Below, one piece after another: positions 22,611-33,390 of a DNA stretch of 34,410 nt. The stretch is taken from NCBI GenBank assembly GCA_049999765.1, contig JBNGIQ010009150.1, forward strand, positions 1 to 34,410, written 5' to 3'. The position numbers and the translations under genes are program-made. How positions within the stretch are numbered: the stretch's first letter is position 1; each line of letters opens with the position of its first letter. The stretch is from Phaeoceros laevis (taxonomy: Eukaryota; Anthocerotophyta; Anthocerotopsida; Notothyladales). Below the pieces are notes generated by a model. The model saw only the letters and a program-made list of their open reading frames with translations. It did not search any database and was not told the origin of the DNA.

Positions 22611-22849
22611 CAGGCCAGAGCCAAGGTGGCAGGCCTCGTCTTTCCCACGCCAATCATTGAATCCTGGCTCACTCACCTGCAGCATCTCCTTCCAGAAATC
22701 TGAACATATCTGTTGAAGGCGTCTGAAGCGCAGTTTCCAGGATATTCGAAAAAGGCTTGTTACAGAAACTGCCACGGAACAGCTCGCATTGCGTCACCAG
22801 AGGAGTAGACAGCGTACTTCGAGTGTTTTGGTGCAATCCGTAGTTCACA

Positions 22850-24786
22850 ATGGTAGAGCTCTTGCGGAAGCCTCGAACGCCATCGGTCCGCAGGACAAAA
22901 CAGGAGCGCCAGAATGCAGATGACCAGGTGAAAGTGGTGTTGGCGACCTATTTTGCGTTGAGTGAACAAGCGAGAGAGAAATTCGAGCAGATGCAGGCGG
23001 TATTTCGGAAAGACGTTTACACAACTGTGCAGCTTCACCTAGAAACGTGCAGAAACCTTGAGGATAAGTTTGAAGAGACTACAGATTCCTTGGAAGCAGA
23101 AAGGCTAGCAATTGAAGAAGAACTGAAGGTATGGAAGCGTTTCGGTTCGTAACTCTTCTGGTCTTGCACTGCAGCTCTGAAGAGGCAAGCCTGCGTTGTA
23201 ATGATGCGAGTTAGACCAAGCCTTCTGTGGCAGGACAAAGAGGGCCTTCGTGTTTGACTCCTTTCTTTAGTTACTGATGGAAGCCAAGGATGCATGGCTT
23301 GCCAGTGGTCCATCTGTATTGTCCTTACAATTGGCTTTGTCTGTTGTAGCAGAGGAGTGATGTCTCGAAGGAAAAAGAGCTTGAGGAACATAAAAATGCC
23401 TTGGCATCAAAGCAAGCTGCTTATGAACTGCTTAAAAGCCAGCAAACGCAGCAAGAAGAGCTTCTTCACAGGCTCTCAGCAGAAAAGGACCAGCTACAGT
23501 GTCAACAGGACGAGCTTTTGACTGCGAAGGTAGAAGCAAGTAAGACCTTGCAGAAGCTCGTGAACGAGAATCAAGCGCTCCAAGAACAAATTCACAGGTA
23601 TGAGCAGGAAATTAAGGAGCGGCTGCTGACACTTGCTGAGCGCAGCGAACAGTGCGATCAAATCCGTCAAGAAAACAAAGTGCTTCAGGAAAAGTACAAC
23701 GAGTTAGCAGAGAGACACTCGAAAAGCCTTGCGGAGCTATTTGCTGAGGAGGTGAACTTGCAGGATTCGTTTGAAGAACTGTGTGGCGATGGCACAATTC
23801 CGGGTGGACATGTGGAACAAGTTTGCATACAGGATATAACGCAAGCAGCTGCTCATGCTGCTATTGGCAACTCGGAAGCCAAATTAGAGCAGCAGCTCTT
23901 CAAATACAGACGGCTTTACAACAACGTTGCCAGGGCATACAACAGCATGCTCGGTAACCGATTGACTCCAGCTCTTCAAGAACTGGTGCCAAACACAGTG
24001 CACTTACGGGCAGCACGCAAGAAGGATCAACTGGGCAAGAAGACTTCCAGGGCACCAGACGTCGTTACCCGTGTGAAAAGCAGGGAGAGACCATGGAAAA
24101 ATACAAGGGCTCGGGCTACAGTCAGCGAAAGAGATCCCCATGATGACTTTCTTGACACTCCTCGTGATCTAGCAGCCCTAAATGCCGTCAATCACAGTGA
24201 TGATATGTTCCAAGCCAATGAAGTTCCTTCTGAAGGAGTGCAGTCCAGCTTAGATGGCCGTTCGAAGAATATGCCAGTTCTCCGACAGCAGCTTTCAGGT
24301 GGTAGTCTCAAGGTTTCTTCCAAGCCAGCAGATCTTCTCGAACGGAATGTTGCGATTGGGCAGGATACGAAAAATGACGGGGAAGCCCCTCAGTTGGTAA
24401 CAGACAGAATTGGTTCCTCAAAGCCGCAGATGCGGTCGGATGCTCCTAATCGCCGAAATGTAATGTCCAAGGAAGACTCACATCTAGAGGCCCGTCCATC
24501 AATCAATACAGCCGCTGGGAATGCAAGAAAGAAAACCTTTTCACTAGCTGGGTTTCCCTTCAAGTACGTTGAGCCTGTACGGAAGAAAAGAGACAGGGAG
24601 GCACTACCAGGTACGGAGTGCAGACAGTGCAAGAAGTTCTATGACGCGGTCCTCGCTGCTGACCCAGACGGCGTGACCGCAAGTCGGTGTGAGCACCATG
24701 ATGCAGTGTCCAGACACCGTTACAGATATGCCCCGCCCCCAACCCCCGACGGGTTTTGGAATATCGGGTTCGATTCAGACCTGTGA
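22850..24786 (+). CDS. COM1: COM1/SAE2/CtIP homologue, DNA double-strand-break end-resection factor
   Basis: COM1 (GR1 in Arabidopsis; CtIP/Sae2/Ctp1 family) activates MRE11 and is needed to process SPO11-linked meiotic breaks. Two exons, 22850-23128 and 23353-24786, give 1713 nt and 570 residues, close to the length I recall for Arabidopsis. The ATG at 22850 is preceded in frame by a TAG. Residues about 30-215 are rich in heptad-like Leu/Glu/Gln/Lys and predict a coiled coil, as in the CtIP oligomerisation region. The middle is charged and unconserved. The C-terminal SAE2 domain (about 493-570) is clear: F-K-Y-V-E-P-V-R-K-K, C-R-Q-C-K-K-F-Y-D-A-V, R-C-E-H-H-D, S-R-H-R-Y-R-Y and G-F-W-N-I-G-F at the end. 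The C-x-x-C and R-H-R motifs needed for family function are intact. An overlapping open frame at about 22740-22920 could be an alternative upstream exon, so the extreme N-terminus is less sure than the rest. Confidence 0.92.
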
Positions 24787-25276
24787 TTCCGGCAGGCACA
24801 AGGGTTTAGGGTTTAACCTCTGCACACGGGCCTCCCTTCCATGTGACAGAGCACTAGGGTGGTATATGTTCTGGATTCGAGTCCCTACGCTGACTGGGGA
24901 CGAAATCCTGCTTGGTGAGCACATCCTCTTTCTGAAGGGCACGTCTGTCGTCATTCTCACACCTCTATTTGGAGGACTTGTTCACTCATCTAGTTCTCTG
25001 TTACCTGTTCGTGATTAGGACACCTACCCTATCCTTCAGGATCCTTGGCTTCAGAAGGTCGTGCAACTGACTTCGGGATTCTCTTGCTTCGTTACTCCGG
25101 TTCTAGTTCAGCAACTTGTGGAGTCAGTTGAAGCTAATTTCAGAGGTCGCGATCATGCCGTCAGAGTTTTTGCAAGGCTTCACTACAATTCACTGGAGTG
25201 AGCAGTATCAACGCTGAGTTTTCTGTGAGACAAGGTGCTGGAAGGGCTGATTCCGCGCCACTTTGTGTCACCAGAC
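24787..25276. promoter_or_regulatory. Intergenic region between COM1 and SG1, with a telo-box
   Basis: A 490-bp stretch holds the COM1 3' UTR and the SG1 promoter. AGGGTTTAGGGTTTAACC at 24801-24818 contains two plant telomere-type repeats (TTTAGGG), a telo-box. No other element is recognised. Confidence 0.5.
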
Positions 25277-27037
25277 ATGGATGCTCTTGCAGTGCTGAGT
25301 TTGGGATCGATTCCAGGTCTCTGTGCGAAGAACTCCGTGAATCTGAGGCTACCAAAGTTGTCGGGAGGGTACCTGGACAGTGTAGGGTTTTCTCGGAAAG
25401 GTCGCAATGGTTTACAGGCGTTGCAAGCAATTGATTTGTGGCAAAGGGTAGGATTGCGTGGTTTTGTCACCAGCGCCAGGAGGAAGAAACTATGTTCACA
25501 TCTCCACCTTGTCAATGTGGGAATCAAATGCAGTTTTGACGACGAAACAAAACACAGTGCCGGGAAGGCTTCTTTTATGCTGTCCTCTACTGCGTGTAAG
25601 CAGAATAAGCTGCTGGTCCTCCTTGGCTGCTCCACACTGGCGATGGGGCTGGCTTTCAGTGTGTGCAAACCAGTCCTGGCTGGTTCTGTGTTGTCCTCCA
25701 CTGGAACCTCCACCTCAGAGTCTCGGACTGTCGTACAGACTGATCAGAGGCAATCAGATCACAATGTGGAAGGACAAACAAAAGACACCACACAGGACAA
25801 AGTGTGGGATGAAGAGGCGCAGGCAGCAACAACGTCCTTAGAAAAAATAGAGGAAGCAGATCCTAACTACGAACCACCTTTTGGGGAAGGATCCGACTTG
25901 AGTACAGATGCAACTGAGATCATGCTTAGAAGCTATCTTGAGCGACATCCAGATGATATAAAAGCGCTACAAGCTCTGCTCTTTTTTCGGATGAACAAGG
26001 GGGAGGTAAGTGCTGCAGTCGGTCTACTCGATAAGTTGGTAGATTTAGAGCCAAAGAACATAGAGTGGAAGTTCATGAGAGCACAGACCCTAGACTTCGC
26101 TGGAGACCTTGAGCGTTCTCGGCAAAGCTTCAACGAGATTTTGCAAATTGAGCCATTTTCAGCCCGAGCTTACCAGGTGAGCTTGTCTCTCGATTTGCGG
26201 CGCTCCTTGCTTTGGTTCGTCTCGTAGTTAACAGCAGATAGATGCTGTCAGAAGCAAGGAAGAATTTGCGCTGGGGCTCAATAGGTTGGTTAACGATTGA
26301 CTCATTGGCACAGACAAGTTCCCATGATGTTTATGGTTTCTACATTTCTTGCAGGGGCTGGCAGTTGTGATGCAGAAAAATGGAGAGCATAGTCTTGTGA
26401 CGGAAATGCTGGAAGGAGTTATAAAAAATGCGACTGAAGCAGATAGACTTGAAGAGGCACGAAACTTGAGACTGCTGCTGGGCCAAATGCATACTCTCCA
26501 GGTCTGTCAATGTTGTGCTCATGTCGGGCCTTCCTGGAGTTTTATGTTCTGATAACCGGTCGACTGATTAATTTTTGGAATTAACTTGTTGCTATCACAA
26601 GGGTAATCTGAAAGAGGCGCTGGAGTTGTATAATGTGATTCTCAAGGATGACCCCAATGATTTTCGACCATACCTATGCAAGGTGTGTTGTCTTTACTGT
26701 GTCTAGGAGCACTTGGCCATTTGCTGCACGCACTCAATTATGTCCTCCGGGCCATGTCTTGCAGGGGCTTATCTATAGCATTCTTGGGATGTCCAAGGAA
26801 GCTGACCAGTATTTCAGACGGTATCGCAAACTTTGCCCGCAAGATTTTCCAAATCGCGGGTACCTGGATGAACTCATGTTACAAGCTAAAACAGAGTCTC
26901 GGAAGCTAAGAGATCGGAAGGAGAAGGAATCTGAAGACAAAGCCAAAGGCAAGAAGCCAGCTAAACAAATGAAGCAGCCAGGAGCGATTGGGAAAGGAAC
27001 ATTAGGAGCAGAGACGGATGATCTCGAGCTGGAATGA
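25277..27037 (+). CDS. SG1: SLOW GREEN 1-like chloroplast TPR protein
   Basis: Exons 25277-26176, 26355-26501, 26602-26682 and 26765-27037, all phase 0, give 1401 nt and 466 residues. SG1 is a plastid TPR protein needed for early chloroplast development in Arabidopsis; its partners are not read from here. A basic Ser/Arg/Lys leader (about 1-100) is followed by one hydrophobic segment (about 111-135, L-L-V-L-L-G-C-S-T-L-A-M-G-L-A-F), an acidic linker and about five TPR units from about 212. These include Y-L-E-R-H-P-D-D-I-K-A-L-Q-A-L, L-V-D-L-E-P-K-N-I-E-W, E-I-L-Q-I-E-P-F-S-A-R-A-Y and K-D-D-P-N-D-F-R-P-Y-L-C-K-G-L-I-Y. The tail is a charged Lys/Glu stretch. The start is the first ATG in an open frame that continues slightly upstream. 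The SG1 name rests on overall pattern, and another plastid TPR paralogue is possible. Confidence 0.85.
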
Positions 27038-27298
27038 AGTCTATCGCCCAGCGCTACAAAAGAAGCCGACAATGTCAATTAAATCAATTTTGAAGGCGTT
27101 GTACATTGTAAGTTTTGCCCGTAAGTTTGTTGTAGCTAAAACAAATCGGTACTTGAGGTTAGAAATTAGAATATCGAATTTCAATTACTCAGTATCGACG
27201 GCTTTGGGTGTGGTCAGCCACTTTTGAGAAAATGAATCTGATTCCACAAAAAGGTTGTCCGACACTTGTGTTCCCCGAAACTAATAATACCCCACAGC
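27038..27298. other. Convergent 3' interval between SG1 and eL28 genes
   Basis: A 261-bp AT-rich gap between two facing stop codons. It should hold both 3' UTRs; no gene is seen. Confidence 0.5.
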
Positions 27299-27999
27299 TC
27301 ACTTCACGGCCTTCCGGGATTTGGAAGCCTTTTTCTTGGAGGCTCCGGCTTTCGCTACGCGCAAGCTCTTGTGAACAGAGCTCAACCTCGAGAGAGCTGC
27401 ACTCTTCAAATCGGCACGATATCCATTCGTTGCTACCTGAAAGTAGCGCGAGTTTAACTTGGGAGATGCAACAAAGTTCCAGAGAATGCATGAACTAAGG
27501 CCAATAAGCATTCGCGAGACAGTAGCATCCTAACCCCTAATTCTATGGTGCATACCTGGTTGACGACGGCCTTAGCCATCTTCCTGAAGTCGCTTTTAAG
27601 TAGAGACCTGTTCACAGATTGTCCCAGCCGGTGTCCCTTCTTGGTCTTTGTTGTCCCCAGAGTAACATTGAGGCCTTCCCCGGCAGGAAGGATCGACACG
27701 GTTTTCTTGTTCGCCAAACCTTTCCAAGTGACAGGACATCATGAACGACAATATATCTGTACACAACATCCACGTGCACAATCCTCCGCACAGGTAGACA
27801 GGCATCTCAACGATCAGGTGTAGAGAAATACGGTCCTTCAGAAATAAGGGCACATACCAGAATACTTGAAAGAATTCAAGTTCAAGAGGTTATTCGGCTC
27901 TGAGCTGAAGGTAATTGAAGCATTGCTGTTCCCGTTCCTCTTGACGAGGTATCTATTGTTCTTCTTCACCAACAGCCAGATCAAATCCGCAGACGTCAT
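27299..27999 (-). CDS. RPL28: Cytosolic 60S ribosomal protein eL28 (RPL28)
   Basis: Minus-strand exons 27999-27858, 27719-27556 and 27436-27299 total 444 nt, 147 residues, close to the usual plant length. Recognisable stretches are L-I-W-L-L-V-K-K-N-N-R-Y-L-V-K at the N-terminus, F-S-S-E-P-N-N-L, A-N-K-K-T-V-S-I, T-T-K-T-K-K, K-A-V-V-N-Q, then L-K-S-A-A-L-S-R-L-S and L-R-V-A-K-A-G before a Lys/Arg/Ser-rich tail. The protein is a component of the large cytosolic ribosomal subunit. The gene is divergent from PheRS-alpha, with a telo-box between the two, as is common for plant ribosomal protein genes. Confidence 0.95.
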
Positions 28000-28598
28000 C
28001 TTACTGCACAAAAAAATTCAGCCCTCGGGTCAGTCAGTCGTTGCCCCCAAAGCGCAGTCCAGGTAGCAAACCAGGCCAATCGCGCAAACGCCCTATTGCG
28101 ACACTATCGTCAGCTGAAACGTCTCCACCCGTCACAGTTGAGCATGACATACAAGGGCTGTGACAAAATTGTAGAGACACCCAAAGAGCATCGCCAGTTA
28201 AGCTCTACCCAGATACTCGTCAATTGCATAGGACGTACCTGAAATGCTACGACCGCTGCGACGAGCTCGGTCACTGTGAATTGAGAGCGACCGATTCGGA
28301 GAGAAAGAATGTTTGCGGTCTACTCCAATTGTTATGCCACACAGTGTAGGGTTAGGGCTTCGTATCCCTGCCCTAACATGGAATACCGCCATTTGTACCA
28401 AAATAACATTGCATTAACCCCCCTTTTATTATTCGGATCGCAGTTAGTCCGAACTGATGAAACGTACAAGTTGCTCGAGAGACTGTTTGAAGCCGGAGAC
28501 ATGCTAACTTGTACTACATACGTCGGATAGGACCTCCCGAGGTTGGAGCTCATCTGAGCCCGAGCCCTCACTCTGCATTTCGAGTCGTGGTGTGGGAG
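28000..28598. promoter_or_regulatory. Divergent promoter region of eL28 and PheRS-alpha
   Basis: This 599-bp head-to-head interval separates two translation genes. It contains TAGGGTTAGGG at 28347-28357 (CCCTAACCCTA on the eL28 strand, a telo-box) and an 8-bp inverted repeat that overlaps it (GTTAGGGC 28351-28358, GCCCTAAC 28370-28377). No clear TATA box is seen. Confidence 0.55.
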
Positions 28599-31500
28599 AT
28601 GGGGAGTCAGGCTGTGGAGGAGAAGGTGCTGTCGTACCTGCAGCTTAACTCAGAAATCCCGAATTCTGAGATCTGGGCCCAGCAGGAAGGTGTTGATCAT
28701 GCTGAGCTCGCAGATGTCATCAAAAGCTTGCACGGTTTTGGCTTCATTGAGGTTCAGGTGAGCTGGTTCTGGTGCCCAGTTATGTGCGCTCAATATTGAG
28801 CTGCAAATAAGCAGCATTATGCCTTGGCAGGACATCGAGAAAAAAACATGGGTGCTAACTGCGGAGGGGGCAGATTATGCCAAGAATGGCTCCCCAGAGC
28901 ACCAGGTTTTTGCTGCCGTTCCCGCTGAAGGCATCTCTCGTGAAGACCTGCAGGTCTGTAGGTCGCACCTGATAGCAGCCAAACATCGCTGCGATTGTTG
29001 TAGGGTATGCTAGCTTTCCTACCCGACTAATGCTGTTTCCAAACAAATCGTCAGAAACTAGTTGGTGCAGGAGTCTTCAAAATTGGATTTATGAAAGCAA
29101 TGGGTAACAAATGGCTGGAGGCTAAACCGAAAGTTTCGCGGAAGGTATTGTTGCATCCCATGTATTTTGGTCTCATTGTTTAACACAGTGTGGCTTGAGT
29201 GTTTTGCAAGCTTCTGTCGGTATTTGTTTAAACTGCAGTTAACTGTGAACCTATTCAGAACAGTGATTATGTAATCTCAGGTTACAGAGGTGAAAGATTC
29301 GGTGAAGCAGCAACTAGTGGCTTTGAAGAATGGAGATGTACAGTAGCTCAAATGAAGTATCTCATCTTTCTTTATGCAATGAATAGCACGAGAACGCATT
29401 TGTTGACAGGCTTCGTTGCCTGCATAACAACAGGAGAAGGCTGTGGCCTCAGCAGATGTTGCAGACCTAAAGAAGAGAAAGTTGATTGCGTTGAAGTAAT
29501 CTTTCATTTTTTCTTATTGTTTGCAATTTTCCTTGCTCGTTGCCTTACCACTTTATCACTGGTCCAACCTACCTTCACAATTTTGTGTTAACAGAACTTC
29601 GAAGTGCTACGCGTTGCAGAAAGGTCCAAATTATGCACCTATTCGGCGGAAATTTGCTACAGACTTAACCCGTGATCTAATTTCCAGGTAAGTTGGCTTG
29701 TATGCTTAAGTCGTCATGAAGACGTGGTATGCTTGAAAAATGTTCCTTTCAGCGTTGGGCTGGTGTGACTTAAATATGCTACCTGCAGTAATAAGTGGCA
29801 AGATTTGGTTTTCAAGCAGTACAATTTGAATGCACTGGGCCAACCTACTGATGGTGGTCATTTGCACCCACTACTGAAGGTACTACGTGATATTATATCC
29901 TGTATTATGATTGTGAGAAATCTCCTTGTTCTCGTCGAGCTGATGTATAGCTTAGAGTGACTAAAGGAGCAGTGTTACTCTTCCTTCTGGATTTCCTTCA
30001 GTTATGCGATTTAATGTCTGCGATAGTTCTGAACAGCTGTCTTGTGCACTTGCCATGTTCATGTCAGTGATTTAGATTTTTATTCCCTGGCAAATGTGCG
30101 ACTGATTGGCAGGTGAGAACTCAGTTCAGGCAGATCTTCTTGGAAATGGGGTAGGTGCTTTTGTGCCTGGTGTATCACTACAAACTTTTGCCAAGATGCA
30201 AGTCATTTTAGTCAAACCGTGTTCATGTGGTTGACTGTCTTCCCTGGTGTCTCTCCTTATTTTTTACTTTCGGACGGGTATTCAGGTTTGAAGAGATGCC
30301 AACGAACAATTTTGTTGAAAGCAGGCAATACATCTACGGCTTCTCATCGCTCTATGGTGAGATGTTTCGTGAGGGCTTTGGTGATGAGTTAACATCCCTA
30401 ATATCAGGCTTCATATGCAGCTTTTGGAATTTTGATGCTCTTTTTCAACCTCAGCAACATCCTGCTCGTGACTCTCACGATACTTTTTTTCTGAAAGGTC
30501 AGTAAAAGCAAATTCACAGTACATATGACTGATAACAGGCACCCCAATTTGTGATGTGGGACATGCCTCTGAATACGAGGATAGTGCCCTCGCTGTCTGA
30601 ATTACCGCGTGGCAGAGCCAGCAAAAGCCTCGACTTTTCCTGAAGAGTACCTGCAGAGGGTCAAGACTGTACACGAATCAGGTGGTTATGGATCAACCGG
30701 GTACGTGAACATACGTCTCATACATGGTAGAATGAAGTTCGAGAAGAGTGCAGAAGAGATGACTTGCCTCAGGATACTCTTGCTGAATATGCCCCTTCAA
30801 CAGTTATGGTTACGACTGGAAGAGGGATGAGGCAGAGAAAAATCTTCTGCGTACCCATACTACTGCAGTGTCCTCTCGAATGCTGTATAAGCTTGCTCAG
30901 GTACCAACAGTTGAGGCCAGCACATGTGGAGGTTACTCAAAAGTGGTTCAAATGATGAAGTTACTTGGTGATTTCAGGATGGCTTTGTTCCAAAGAGATA
31001 CTTTTCCATAGATCGGGTTTTCCGCAATGAAGCTGTAGATCGCACTCACTTGGCTGAGTTCCATCAAGTTGAAGGTTTCCTGTTCCTCATGGAGTTAGCC
31101 TTATCTTTCTTTTAGCTTGCCTATAGTTCAGCATAAAATCACGGTTTTCTTTTAGTTCAGCGGATGTATGTTGCTGCACTGCAGGGCTTGTTTGCGACAG
31201 GGGGCTTACTCTGGGTGACTTGATTGGTGTCCTTAATGAATTTTTCGCTCGACTTGGTAAGGCGGAGTTGCTTGTTACCAGGGCCTGTACCTTTCTACAG
31301 GAAGAAAAGCAACTGCTGTTAATGATCTCCTGATTACATATCTGTGCAGGCATCACCAAGCTACGCTTCAAGCCTGCGTATAATCCATACACAGAGCCTA
31401 GCATGGAGATTTTCAGGTGGATTTGATCCTGGTCTTCTGTTGTTTTCGTCTCACTGTTTGCTCCATGGTTTCATCCAAGTTGCTGGGTGTCTGACAACGT

Positions 31501-31965
31501 CGAGCATGTTTCTGACCAGTTACCACGAAGGGCTGAAGAAGTGGGTTGAGGTCGGAAATTCAGGCATGTTTCGCCCTGAGATGCTTCTGCCAATGGGCCT
31601 CCCGGAGGATGTGTCTGTAATCGCTTGGGGCTTGTCCCTGGAAAGGTAGTCAATACATCTGGCCTGTAGTTTGGATTAAGGGCGCTGCAGCTTCTTGTAA
31701 CGTGTAACCATAAGGCAAACGATGCTTGCAGCTGAGGTCTAAACTTCATTGTCTGCAGGCCGACAATGATTCTATACCACATAGACAACATCCGGGATCT
31801 TTTTGGACACAAAGTGAGCTTTCTTTGTTGTGTGCGTCATATCTGTTCAAACCAGGGTGCCCTACCAGGCTAATGCTGTGCCTATCATCTGTTGTTTTTC
31901 AGGTGGATATGAAACTCATCAAAAGCAATCCAGTGTGTCTTCTGGGCATGCAGCAAGATGGCTAG
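28599..31965 (+). CDS. FARSA: Cytosolic phenylalanyl-tRNA synthetase alpha subunit
   Basis: Charges tRNA-Phe as an alpha2-beta2 class II synthetase. Eighteen exons: 28599-28757, 28831-28953, 29055-29144, 29281-29337, 29434-29495, 29595-29687, 29789-29879, 30113-30150, 30286-30324, 30421-30497, 30616-30700, 30804-30900, 30978-31074, 31185-31256, 31350-31416, 31520-31645, 31759-31813, 31903-31965. They total 1491 nt, 496 residues. The N-terminal part resembles the tRNA-binding winged-helix region. The catalytic core follows: [58 protein letters not shown] (motif 2), [21 protein letters not shown], and G-L-S-L-E-R-P-T-M-I (motif 3). All are intact. The intron after exon 9 has a GC donor. It is the cytosolic, not the organellar, form because no presequence is present and the core is of the eukaryotic/archaeal type. 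Confidence 0.96.
30325..30420 (+). other. GC-AG intron in the PheRS-alpha gene
   Basis: Exon 9 ends AGCAG and the intron starts GCAATAC; the acceptor is ATATGCAG. Joining the exons rebuilds V-E-S-S-F-W-N-F, as in other PheRS-alpha proteins. No GT donor in the neighbourhood keeps the frame and this conserved sequence. Confidence 0.85.
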
Positions 31966-33390
31966 TATGATTTGCAGCGATATGAAGGTTTGGGGACCTT
32001 TTATCCCCCCGTTTGATTGACGCCCGGGAACACGTCCAGTGCAACGAAGGAACTCAGTTTTGTCGGTGATTCCTTGGGTTGACAGCAAAGAATCTGTCCA
32101 GGACGATGAAAAAAGCCCATTTACTGAGCCGGTAAAGATGTGGTCTGCCACCAATATCACGTTACAGCCCTGACGGCCAGTAGATCAACTGCATCATAGT
32201 TACTTTTTACGGAGTTGCTTTTCTTAGCTTTGCTGTGAGGGGACGTCGTGCTACCTGTCAGGAAATTGGACGCTTATTACCGCTTGAGCTAGCGTCCACC
32301 CTTCCATCCCACCTCTACCGACTGCCTCTCTCTCGCACACATCAGACAGATCTGTGCTTTATCCACGTGACCCTTCTCTCACAAGGTTATCATGTCTGTA
32401 GACCTTGTGACTTCTCATGTTTCAGAGGGACTTGTATAGCCCACAACTGCAAGGAAGGCTCGTCCCACTACTTCCCAACCTATAGGGTACCGTTGATGGG
32501 CCCGAACTGTTGAGCAAACCAATAGCCATGACGCCTCACGAAAGCTGCACTAACTTTGTAAATGTCGGCTTGCGTGTCGGTTTCATCGTTAGATATCGGG
32601 CTTGATGTGAGCAATCAGAAACGTAAAGCTAGAGGATTCTGGATCCATCGTCTAGGTTCCATGTAGGTAACCTATCAACATATTATGAGAGTCTTAGTTC
32701 CGCTGTAAAAAACTTCAGCTAATGATGGTACTGTTGCTAGCTAGATGTGACTGCCTGGTTGAGAAATGTCTACAAAGCATGCTGTACTCAAACACCAACA
32801 CTGCTTTAGGCCACTTCCAGAACTGGCCCAGAGGGTGACAACGTGCTGTCATGTCCACGATGGAACATAGCATAGTTGTGCTGCCGCAATTTCTAGCACT
32901 CGCTTCAGTGCTTCAGTACAGCAAAAGACGCCTTGACAGACAACCCCATCAAGAGGAGCCGACAAGACAAGGCATCGCAATCTGAAGGCACTACATTCAG
33001 ATGCAACACATCTCCGTAAGAAAAAGCAGTCCTCCGTTTCCGATGAGCTGTCACGTTGGACCCTGGGGCTGCTGCAACAGCTGCGTATTGAAGAGTTGAT
33101 GGTTAGGAGCGTAATTGAACCTAGACCTACTCGCGGCCACTATGTCAAAAATATCTACAAGGTTAAGGTTCACGACTGCCTTCCACAACCTTGAATGGAA
33201 CCGCGGAACCGGAACATCCAGCTCAGGAGACCGGGCTGGCATGATGCCCGCCTACCCCAGTTGATCACCATGTACAGATGAGGATAAGGGAGCACCTGCC
33301 TCACGTCGATCCAGCTGCAGACTGGATGGAACGCAATGCCTGCGTGCGTCCCCTGCTGGATGACATTCACAACAAAGGTGGAACCTGGCA
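31966..33390. other. Intergenic region, no gene recognised
   Basis: About 1.4 kb between two 3' ends. The open frames here (for example 32235-32513 plus and 33051-33242 minus) have no recognisable products. It should contain the 3' UTRs of PheRS-alpha and the PADRE gene; no repeats of note were seen. Confidence 0.5.

Larger units (their letters stand above)
21899..22849. promoter_or_regulatory. Shared upstream region of SHOC1 and COM1
   Basis: This 951-bp head-to-head interval separates the two start codons. It contains a CA dinucleotide run and a diverged copy of the COM1 5' region, listed separately. No TATA box was identified with confidence on either side. Confidence 0.5.

Noticed and set aside
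22740-22920. Open frame reading D-I-R-K-R-L-V-T-E-T before the COM1 start
   Set aside because: Open for about 60 codons but in a different frame from the coiled-coil segment that starts at 22850; no splice pair was found that clearly joins it. Kept only as a caveat on the COM1 N-terminus.
24865-24905. tRNA-like T-arm string GGATTCGAGTCCC
   Set aside because: No matching acceptor stem, D-arm or anticodon arm could be arranged around it.
25183-25713. Minus-strand open frame of 176 codons opposite SG1 exon 1
   Set aside because: It lies opposite the SG1 coding frame and resembles no known protein.
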